The position numbers and the translations under genes are program-made. Under the pieces are notes generated by a model that saw only the letters and a list, made by a program, of their open reading frames with translations, ran no database searches and had not been told where the DNA came from. 41,563 nt of DNA from Myxococcales bacterium (GTDB lineage Bacteria; Myxococcota_A; UBA9042). Numbering within the stretch: the first letter of the stretch is position 1; every line of letters begins with the position of its first letter. The stretch spans positions 1 through 41,563 of the forward strand of contig SHZD01000028.1 of assembly GCA_009692465.1 (NCBI GenBank). Direction: 5' to 3'. Positions 32,973-39,255 of this stretch are shown here, in pieces.

Positions 32973-33057
32973 CTAGGAGACTGTCAGATCGCAATAGATT
33001 CATTGTGTATAACCGCAAAGATATTTCATAACCGATTGATTTCCGACAGGCTCCTAG
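32973..33057. mobile_element. 85-bp element with CTAGGAG-type inverted ends
   Basis: The ends read CTAGGAGACTGTCAGATC and, as reverse complement, CTAGGAGCCTGTCGGAAATC. They resemble the arms of the inverted repeat at 32851-32886. The interior is A/T-rich compared with the surroundings and has no ORF. It is likely an internally deleted insertion element; no transposase family can be assigned. Confidence 0.5.
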
Positions 33058-33420
33058 AGACCCGACCAATTAACGCCGAACCTGCAAAGAATTGCCAAAC
33101 AAAACGGAGCGGCCTGACGCCTCGGGCGCAGGCTCGCGACCCACATAGCAAGCACTGAGACGCCGAGCAAATCTTATTGGATCGGCTAACTAGAAACTCG
33201 GGGCGCGCCGCCCCACGTGTGCTGCGTAGCCGCGCGGGCGCCCAGAGGCCCGGTCGCCATGCAGCACGCTGAAAAGTTTTATCTATCGAGGGTGCCGCGC
33301 GCGGCGTGCTGCAACTCTTAGGAACTGTCCACCATGGCAGTCGCCCGTGCATCCGGTTGGCGACGACACCACTAATCCGCCGAAATCGACCAGCGCAGTT
33401 TTGCCAATTGAAAACGAAAG
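33058..33420. other. Gene-free tract with element remnants
   Basis: A copy of the extragenic motif lies at 33131-33156 (GGCTCGCGACCCACATAGCA then AGCACT). GCAGCACGC and GCGTGCTGC (about 33261-33312) form perfect 9-bp arms of a large loop. A solo end resembling the MITE terminal repeat, TTAGGAACTGTCCACC, lies at about 33318. No coding frame here is convincing. Confidence 0.5.
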
Positions 33421-33435
33421 TGAAAGTCGTTATCA
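33421..33435. promoter_or_regulatory. Fur-box-like site
   Basis: TGAAAGTCGTTATCA matches the 7-1-7 Fur consensus TGATAAT-n-ATTATCA at 11 of 14 informative positions. It lies 56 bases before the ATG of the FMN-binding protein, in a locally A/T-rich stretch suited to a promoter. Iron-responsive repression of the three genes downstream would follow. Confidence 0.5.
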
Positions 33436-33490
33436 TTAGCGAGCGCCAGCCACAGTACGGCGCCCGCGACGCGATAACATTTTGATTACG

Positions 33491-34228
33491 ATGAAAATAC
33501 CTTTGGCGAATCGAAGTCAGCGACTGGGCACTTTCGCCTCACCTTGGGTCGCCTCACCTTGGGTCGCCTCACCTTGGGTCGCCTCACCTTGGGTCGCCTC
33601 ACCTTGGGCCGTCGCCCGCGTAGCCGCGCTAGGGTTGACCGTCTTGACGATGCTGACCACCGCCCACCTCGCTCATGCCGAGACTTATTGGGATAAATCC
33701 AGTGTTCTCAAGAGCTTCTTCGCCAAAAGCGAGCGAGTGACCTATGCCCGCGTGGTGCCGACCGCTGCTCAAACACAGGTGCTGCGGGCCCAGTTGGGCT
33801 ACGCGCCTCCAGCAGTGTGGACAGTCTACTACGGAGTAACTAAGGATAAAATTGACGGTCTGGCCGTCATTGACGACGAACTGGGCCAGCATCTGCCAAT
33901 TACCTTTGCTGCGCTGATCGGCACCGACGGCACCATGCAACGCCTAGAAGTGATGGTGTACCGCGAAGCGTATGGCAGCGATGTGACTCAGGCCCGCTTT
34001 CGCAACCAATTTGCCGGTAAATCGGCCGCCGACGCCGTACGCCATGGTGCCGATATTGTTGCGGTAGCCGGAGCGACGATCTCGTCCAAAAGCTTGGCCA
34101 TCGGTGCCCGTCGCGCCCTGATCGTGGCCACTGAGCTGGCGATTAAGCCCGGGGTTGCCAAGGTGTTGTCCGTGGCGTCTCAGCCAGCGGGTGGAGCGGT
34201 CGGCGCTCGCGCCGATGGCCATCGCTAA
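33491..34228 (+). CDS. Exported FMN-binding domain protein (RnfG/NqrC-like fold)
   Basis: A 245-residue protein starting at ATG 33491. The signal peptide ends at AHA near residue 63. Its n-region is extended by five copies of a 15-base repeat coding for Ser-Pro-Trp-Val-Ala. The mature part has YYGVTKDKIDGLAVIDDELG and, near the end, AGATISSKSLAIGARRAL. The latter matches the (S/T)GAT motif in which ApbE-type transferases link FMN covalently to the threonine, here T196; the first motif residue is Ala instead of Ser/Thr. It is likely an extracytoplasmic electron carrier working with the membrane protein encoded next. The upstream Fur-box-like site suggests an iron-related function such as ferric reduction. 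No apbE is seen. Confidence 0.78.
   Translation: MKIPLANRSQRLGTFASPWVASPWVASPWVASPWVASPWAVARVAALGLTVLTMLTTAHLAHAETYWDKSSVLKSFFAKSERVTYARVVPTAAQTQVLRAQLGYAPPAVWTVYYGVTKDKIDGLAVIDDELGQHLPITFAALIGTDGTMQRLEVMVYREAYGSDVTQARFRNQFAGKSAADAVRHGADIVAVAGATISSKSLAIGARRALIVATELAIKPGVAKVLSVASQPAGGAVGARADGHR
33536..33610 (+). repeat. 15-bp tandem repeat inside a signal peptide, 5 copies
   Basis: Five copies (the last with one change) of GCCTCACCTTGGGTC encode Ala-Ser-Pro-Trp-Val units between the N-terminus and the hydrophobic core of the FMN-binding protein's signal peptide. The frame is kept. Confidence 0.95.
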
Positions 34229-34237
34229 TCGCAAAAT

Positions 34238-34843
34238 TTGAAAGTCTTTATTGCCAAAGGTTTTCACTTAGCGGCGCTGCCCGTGCCGGCCAAGCTGGTC
34301 TACAGCTTCTTTTTGATTTTTATTGGCATCGGCTTGTGGACCTCGTGGGCGATGTACCGCGATCGCATGGGTTCTGACCTGCGCGGCCCAAACGGTCAGC
34401 CCAGCGTCGAAGAGCGCTACGTCGATCGCGCGCCTGCTGCTGACCACTCGCCGACAACCCAGACCAGCGGCGCGGGTCCAGCGCTTGAATTGGCCAGCGA
34501 GCCGCCCGCAAAACCGGTGGAAGACCACAAAAAACCATGGATCATGGATGTTTTTCACCAGCACGTGTTTTCGGTGAGCGTGGTGTTCTTGATTTTGGCG
34601 CACTTGTTCATTTTGACCCGCCTGCACCCGGCAGTGGCTGGCACCGTCATCGCGGTAGCCGGCAGCTCGGCGCTGCTGCACGTACTGGCGCCGGTGATCA
34701 TTTGGCAAACCAAGAGTTGGCTGTGGTTGATGCCCGTCACCGGCGCCGCCATGGGGCTGTCGTGGACCCTGATGGTCGGCTGGAGTCTGGTCGCGATGTG
34801 GTTGGGCGGCGGCAAGCTCGCCGATAAACCACTCGCCGCTTAG
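34238..34843 (+). CDS. Small membrane protein, possible redox partner of FMN-binding protein
   Basis: A 201-residue protein starting at TTG 34238, nine bases after the upstream stop. The later ATG at codon 39 would lose the first membrane span, so TTG is preferred. Spans are predicted at about 18-38, 109-127, 133-158 and 165-192. A hydrophilic Pro/Glu-rich loop (40-100) lies between spans one and two. Histidines near or within the membrane (FHQHVF, LAHLF, LHVLA) could ligate haem, which would let the protein carry electrons across the membrane to the FMN domain. That role is inferred from position and histidines; no family was recognised. Confidence 0.6.
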   Translation: MKVFIAKGFHLAALPVPAKLVYSFFLIFIGIGLWTSWAMYRDRMGSDLRGPNGQPSVEERYVDRAPAADHSPTTQTSGAGPALELASEPPAKPVEDHKKPWIMDVFHQHVFSVSVVFLILAHLFILTRLHPAVAGTVIAVAGSSALLHVLAPVIIWQTKSWLWLMPVTGAAMGLSWTLMVGWSLVAMWLGGGKLADKPLAA

Positions 34844-34846
34844 CCA

Positions 34847-36136
34847 GTGGCTCGGCAAGCGGTGGTGGTCGGCGCCGGGGTGGCGGGGCTGACCGCCGGC
34901 TGGCGATTGGCCCAAGCTGGTTGGCAAGTCTCTATTTTTGAGCAACAAAACTGCATCGGCGGCTTGCTGGCGGGCCCAACTGTGGCCGGGGTGAACTGCG
35001 ATTTGGGCGCCCATCGGCTGCACCGAGCGGCCCTGCGCGTGGCAGCGGTGGCCGATGTGGCTCGCACCGCACCTTTGGAGCCGCGCCAGCGCCAGGGCAA
35101 GATCGTGTTGCGCGGCCAGCAGTTGAACTACCCACTGTCGCCGCTAGGCCTGATGCGCGGCTTGGGCCTGACGGATGGCCTGCGGTTTGCCGCCGATTTT
35201 GTGCGGGCGCCGCGCTGGCAAGCCCACGGTCGCGCGGACACCGACGTCGGTTTTGCCCAATTTGTCCAACGGCGCGCCGGCTTGGCGGCCTACACTGCCT
35301 TCTACGAACCGTACGCCCGCAAAGTGTGGGGCCTTGACCCCGCAGAACTGAGCCAGACGTGTGCCAAGCAGCGCCTATCGACGGCCGCGCCGTGGCGGGC
35401 GTTGACGGGCAGCGCGCAGCGCCACCAATTTTGGGTGCCGCGCGGTGGATTTGCGATGTTTATCGAACAATTGCGTAGCAAATGCCTTGGCTTGGGGGTC
35501 TCGCTGCATTTGGCAACTCCGGTGCCTGCCGCCGCGCTACAGGGCGCGGACGCCGTGCTGGACAGCGGCCATTTGCAGCGTCACGCACCAGAGTTACTAT
35601 GTGATCACAAAGGATTGCACTTGCTTTGGCTGCAGGTGGACGGGCCAGCGCTGGCCGACGTCGACACTTGGTATTGCCCAGAACTTCAGTTCGCGTTCGG
35701 CCGCGTGACCCAAGTGAGCCATTTTTGCCCGCCCCAACCCGACCAGCCCCGCCTGCTGTGCGTCGAGATTCCCCAAGGCAGCTGGGGCGACTCCGTTCAG
35801 TGGGCGGCGCACATTGCTGTGTTGAGCGCGCAACTGCGGCAGGCCGGGATCGTGGCGGCATCGAACCATCTGCGCCTCAGGCAGCAGCACTTTCTGCCGC
35901 GGGTCTACCCCCTGCACCGGCGGGGCTGGCGCGCCACTTGGCAGGCGGCGATGGCGGCGGCGGTGGCCGATGGCAAGACCTTGCCGATCGGTCGGCAGGG
36001 CCTGTGGCTGCATTGCAACTTGGATCAGGCGATGCACACAGCCGAGCGGGCGGTTGCTCAGGTGGTCGCGGGTCAACCGGCGGCCGCGTGGGCCGAAACA
36101 GCGAAGCAGTTTTTGGAACTGCAAGTCCGCGATTAG
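34847..36136 (+). CDS. FAD-dependent oxidoreductase (protoporphyrinogen-oxidase/amine-oxidase type)
   Basis: A 429-residue protein starting at GTG 34847, three bases after the upstream stop. Residues 4-43 form the FAD Rossmann motif VVVGAGVAGLTAGWRLAQAG with the acidic end IFEQ, followed by GGLL. CDLGAHRLH matches the next conserved strand in protoporphyrinogen oxidase and UDP-galactopyranose mutase relatives. FYEPYARKVWGLDPAELS is typical of that group. It probably acts on a small substrate in the cytoplasm; the exact reaction is unknown. Its link to the FMN-binding protein is suggested only by the tight spacing. The stop codon abuts dispersed repeat copy C, and the last codons share CCGCGATTAG with the repeat's arm. 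Confidence 0.78.
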   Translation: MARQAVVVGAGVAGLTAGWRLAQAGWQVSIFEQQNCIGGLLAGPTVAGVNCDLGAHRLHRAALRVAAVADVARTAPLEPRQRQGKIVLRGQQLNYPLSPLGLMRGLGLTDGLRFAADFVRAPRWQAHGRADTDVGFAQFVQRRAGLAAYTAFYEPYARKVWGLDPAELSQTCAKQRLSTAAPWRALTGSAQRHQFWVPRGGFAMFIEQLRSKCLGLGVSLHLATPVPAAALQGADAVLDSGHLQRHAPELLCDHKGLHLLWLQVDGPALADVDTWYCPELQFAFGRVTQVSHFCPPQPDQPRLLCVEIPQGSWGDSVQWAAHIAVLSAQLRQAGIVAASNHLRLRQQHFLPRVYPLHRRGWRATWQAAMAAAVADGKTLPIGRQGLWLHCNLDQAMHTAERAVAQVVAGQPAAAWAETAKQFLELQVRD

Positions 36137-36384
36137 CCCCAAATTCACCACCGAAAACTCCGCGAGCCCCGATTTGGGATGCAAATCAAGCAGAAGTGAA
36201 GCCCAATGGGCGCGGATTAAGAAATCAGTCCTGCGAACGGATTTCCCGCCCCACGCAAACAGCCTTCCGGGCCGTTGAGCACCAGCTTGGTCAAGAACTG
36301 GGGACTGCAGCGCCGACCCAGCAGGCTTGCGTTCAAGCAAGCCGACTTCACCAAGCATGTTGCGCCCAAAGCGGGGAATCGCGG
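36137..36384. repeat. Dispersed repeat family 1, copy C
   Basis: The core CCCCAAATTCACCACCGAAA and CCCCGATTTGGGATGC is present at the left. About 170 bases of unrelated sequence replace the 10-base tandem unit. The right arm ACCAAGCATGTTGCGCCCAA then AGCGGGGAATCGCGG ends at 36384 and is the inverted counterpart of the left arm of copy B over about 34 bases. The copy fills the gap before the TraB-like gene. Confidence 0.75.
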
Positions 36385-36493
36385 TAGCGAGCCGAGCCAC
36401 TGGGATTCGTTCGGGGTCCGCTTGCTCGTTTCGCCGGTCGCCCGCCGCGGTCTGGACCCACTCATGGTATGGTGTCGGCGGAGGTTGCCCGCT

Positions 36494-37375
36494 ATGGTTC
36501 TGCGCCGCTTGACCTTGTTTGTGGCTGTCGTGGCCGCGACGTTGACCGCTGTACTACCCGCTGACGCTGCGGAGCCGATGAGCAATTTCATCCGCTTTGT
36601 CAACGCAGTCGCCGGCCAAGAGCACCTCGACACGGCGATTGTGCGCTACCAGCGCGGCCCCCAGATTGTGGATTTGGTCGCCGCCGTCCACATCGGCGAC
36701 GTGGCCTATTACAACGCGCTCAACACCCGGTTTGCCACCTACGACAAGGTGCTGTTTGAACTGGTCAAACCCGAGGAATTCGCCATGCGCGATTTTGCGC
36801 CGTCGACCGGCGGCGTCTCGGCAATCCAGCGCGTTATCAAGGATTTTCTCGACCTCGATTTTCAGTTGGACCGCATCCACTACCGCGCGAGCAACTTCGT
36901 CCACGCCGACATCGACAGCAAGCGGTTGGGCGAAAAAATGCGCCAGCACGCCGGGGATATCCTGGGGGCCTTGCTGGCGTGGAGCATCGGCGATGCCGCG
37001 CGCCTGCGCCATGACGACGGCAGCTTGCGGCTGACTAGCTGGGAGTTGGTGGTGGCCCTGACTGATCCCGATCGACCGCGCGCACTCAAGCGGTTGCTGG
37101 CCCGCGAATTGAGCGAAATGGATATTTCGGCCGGCGACGTCGGCGGTCTGGGCTTTGGTTCGATCTTGATCGGCGACCGCAATCAGGTCGCCATCGCCGT
37201 GTTGGAGCGCGAATTGCGAAAAAAGGCAAAAAAATTCGCGATTTTCTATGGTGCAGCCCATCTGCCCGATCTCGATCAGCGGCTGCGCAAGCTCGGATTT
37301 AGCCGCGCTGACCGGGTGTGGCTGCCGGCCTGGGACCTGCGACCGCTAGCCATTCGGGGCCCCACCAAAATCTAA
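36494..37375 (+). CDS. Exported TraB/GumN-like protein
   Basis: A 293-residue protein. The start at ATG 36494 has GGAGG about ten bases upstream and gives a signal peptide MVLRRLTLFVAVVAATLTAV ending at ADA near residue 25. The block VDLVAAVHIGDVAYYNALN then TYDKVLFELVKPE is the signature of the TraB/PrgY/GumN family, and FAIFYGAAHLPDLDQRLRKLGF near the end is its second conserved block with the GAAH motif. Members have been linked to pheromone shutdown, and the fold is related to haem- and metal-dependent peptidases (the Tiki/TraB group). The GxxH histidines and the E in FELVKPE could bind metal. It is probably periplasmic. There are no informative neighbours. Confidence 0.8.
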   Translation: MVLRRLTLFVAVVAATLTAVLPADAAEPMSNFIRFVNAVAGQEHLDTAIVRYQRGPQIVDLVAAVHIGDVAYYNALNTRFATYDKVLFELVKPEEFAMRDFAPSTGGVSAIQRVIKDFLDLDFQLDRIHYRASNFVHADIDSKRLGEKMRQHAGDILGALLAWSIGDAARLRHDDGSLRLTSWELVVALTDPDRPRALKRLLARELSEMDISAGDVGGLGFGSILIGDRNQVAIAVLERELRKKAKKFAIFYGAAHLPDLDQRLRKLGFSRADRVWLPAWDLRPLAIRGPTKI

Positions 37376-37450
37376 TCAAAATCGCGGTTGTCCGTGACTC
37401 CGTGGGTCGCTAAGCTCGCGTCTATTCAGCCAGTACCACGGCCCAATGGT
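37376..37450. other. Convergent intergenic gap with extragenic motif
   Basis: One reverse-oriented copy of the extragenic motif (GTGGGTCGCTAAGCTCGCGT) lies at 37403-37422 between two converging genes. No other structure is evident. Confidence 0.6.
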
Positions 37451-38827
37451 CTAAAACAAGGCCAAAAGCGTGATGGCAAACTGGGCCACGGCCGTCACCA
37501 CCAGCGCCGGTCCGAGCCGACCCGTCGAATGGGCCAAAAAGCCGGCCAAAGCAGCCACGGGCAGCCACAACACCACCTGCGGGCTAACGAGCGGGACCAC
37601 GGCAACCTGGCACAGCGGAAACGCGATCGCGGCGACCGCAATGGACGGCCACGCCTCCAGCGTCTGCGCCAGACGCCGCTGGACGTAACCATGCAGCACG
37701 ATGCCATGAACCAGCGGCCATAGCAGCCCCAGACTCAGCAGCGACAGCACCGAACTGGCCGCATCAGTTTCGGCAACCCGAGCTTGCAGCGGCGCAAAAT
37801 CAATGCCGATCTTGCGTCCTATCAGTGCCACCAGCACACCCACCAGCACCGCGCCGATGAGCCCGCGCGTCACACCCTCTAAGAACGTCAGTGGATTGAG
37901 GTCGTCGCTGTTGGCAAACCGCCCGCGCAACACCACCATCCAGATTGCCGCCAGCAGCGCGAAAATGACCATTTGTATCGCGATCGCGCCGCGTTGAACT
38001 TTCTTGAACGGCTCGATCGCCCCTTTTTGCCAGCGCTGATGAGCGGTGGCACCCAGCGTGGCCTTGGTGGTGGGTTCGACCACGAAATTCTTCAAGCCGC
38101 CACTGGCCAAAGCCTTGCGCGCGGTGTCGATCTGCAGCGAGCGCTCTGGAAAGGCTAGGCTTTCGAGGATGAACAGCGCAGTAGGCTCCCACTGCTGGCT
38201 GGTCACCGTGGCCCCGGCGCTGAGCAAGGTGGCCGCCGCCTTGGCAAAATCGGCTTCAGTGGTCGGGGTCCACGAGGCGCGCACGATCTGCTGGTACTCT
38301 TCTTTGCCCTTGGTAACGGCCAGACAAGCGTTGGCTTGGCTGCTGGCCCACTGCGAGACGGCCGCGCGGGCAGGTTCGTCGACCACGCCATCCAATTGCA
38401 TGTACCGCGCAGGACCTTCTCCCACCAACGCGCTTTTGCCGGTCGCGTGTGTGGATCGGACGCTCTTGAGTAGCCCGGGCCAGTCTGGCAGCGCCCAACA
38501 TTGAGGGCGCACCTGCAGCCACACATGCATGGCTTGGCCCGAGTCGTTCGTTTCAATTTGCAGGGGCTTGACGGGGGTTGGCACCTTGAGAAACACCAAC
38601 AGCAACACATGCACCGCGACTATCGCGACGATCTCCAGCAGCAGTAGGGCCACGGTGCGGCGCTGTTCTTTGAACTCGTCCTTGCTGACATTGACGGTCG
38701 TCAGGATCTCGCTGACCGACACGCGCCGCGAACTGGGGACTCTGCCGAATTTGGCGGCCCCATTGCCCTTTGCTGCAGGTTTTTCGGGTGATTTGCCCAA
38801 GGGATCAGGACTATTGGGGGCGGCCAT
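37451..38827 (-). CDS. Degenerate CPBP-family membrane protein
   Basis: A 458-residue protein starting at ATG 38827. A basic cytoplasmic N-terminus (1-60) leads to a span at about 62-82, an extracytoplasmic domain (85-270) and about six further spans. The segment LVHGIVLHGYVQRRLAQTLE then WPSIAVAAIAFPLCQ has the layout of CPBP (Rce1/CAAX-protease) motif 1 and motif 2, and FLAHSTGRLGPALVVTAVAQF that of motif 3. The catalytic EE is replaced by HG, the FR by LH, and the motif 2 histidine by glutamine or cysteine. Proteolysis is therefore unlikely, and it may be a pseudoenzyme that binds membrane clients. The exported domain carries a few cysteines. Confidence 0.6.
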   Translation of the reverse strand: MAAPNSPDPLGKSPEKPAAKGNGAAKFGRVPSSRRVSVSEILTTVNVSKDEFKEQRRTVALLLLEIVAIVAVHVLLLVFLKVPTPVKPLQIETNDSGQAMHVWLQVRPQCWALPDWPGLLKSVRSTHATGKSALVGEGPARYMQLDGVVDEPARAAVSQWASSQANACLAVTKGKEEYQQIVRASWTPTTEADFAKAAATLLSAGATVTSQQWEPTALFILESLAFPERSLQIDTARKALASGGLKNFVVEPTTKATLGATAHQRWQKGAIEPFKKVQRGAIAIQMVIFALLAAIWMVVLRGRFANSDDLNPLTFLEGVTRGLIGAVLVGVLVALIGRKIGIDFAPLQARVAETDAASSVLSLLSLGLLWPLVHGIVLHGYVQRRLAQTLEAWPSIAVAAIAFPLCQVAVVPLVSPQVVLWLPVAALAGFLAHSTGRLGPALVVTAVAQFAITLLALF

Positions 38828-38926
38828 GGCGCTCCGCTTGGGCAAAGTAGACCGAAAGAAGGGCAGGCCGCGTCGGCCTGAGCAGCGCTACGCTAGCATT
38901 ATCGGGCCAGTGGTGCACCCAGCGTG

Positions 38927-39046
38927 CCGCACAGCCCACGCAGCGCACAGCCCACGCAGCGCACAGCCCACACAGCGCACAGTCCACACAGCGCACAGTC
39001 CACACAGCGCACAGTCCACACAGCGCACAGTCCACACAGCGCACAG
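38927..39046. repeat. 16-bp intergenic tandem repeat, about 7.5 copies
   Basis: Units of the form GCGCACAGYCCACRCA, the later ones identical, lie upstream of the CPBP-like gene. Translation gives a Cys/Trp-rich pseudo-protein with a 48-base period, an artefact of a 16-base unit read in three frames. Confidence 0.93.
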
Positions 39047-39091
39047 CGCTCGCAAGCGAAATCGCGACCCACGCCAACGCGGACGGCCGAC

Positions 39092-39232
39092 TAAGGAACT
39101 GTCCTCCAATAACTCGATCGATCTGGGCGACCTAGGAGCGGCGAGTCGGCCTTTGCGAACGCGAGCTTAGCGACCAACAAAGCAAGCAAACGGAACCAGT
39201 CCCACAATGACTTATTCTGGGACAGTTCCTAC
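39092..39232. mobile_element. 141-bp MITE-like element, copy 3 (inverted)
   Basis: This is the reverse complement of copies 1 and 2. The ends AAGGAACTGTCC and GGGACAGTTCC are bounded by TA. The interior holds AACTCGATCGATCTGGG, GGAGCGGCGAGTCGGCCTTT and the extragenic motif (39160-39190). It lies between the promoter region of the CPBP-like gene and the end of the FrzS/AglZ-like gene. Confidence 0.87.
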
Positions 39233-39255
39233 GGAGAGCTTGACGATCTGTCGAT

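Noticed and set aside
38927..39046. Possible CRISPR array
   Set aside because: Units are 16 bases and directly adjacent, with no unique spacers and no cas genes in the window.
38811..39109. Cys/Trp-rich small proteins on the minus strand
   Set aside because: They are translations of a 16-base intergenic repeat, giving a 16-residue period in any frame; there is no start context.
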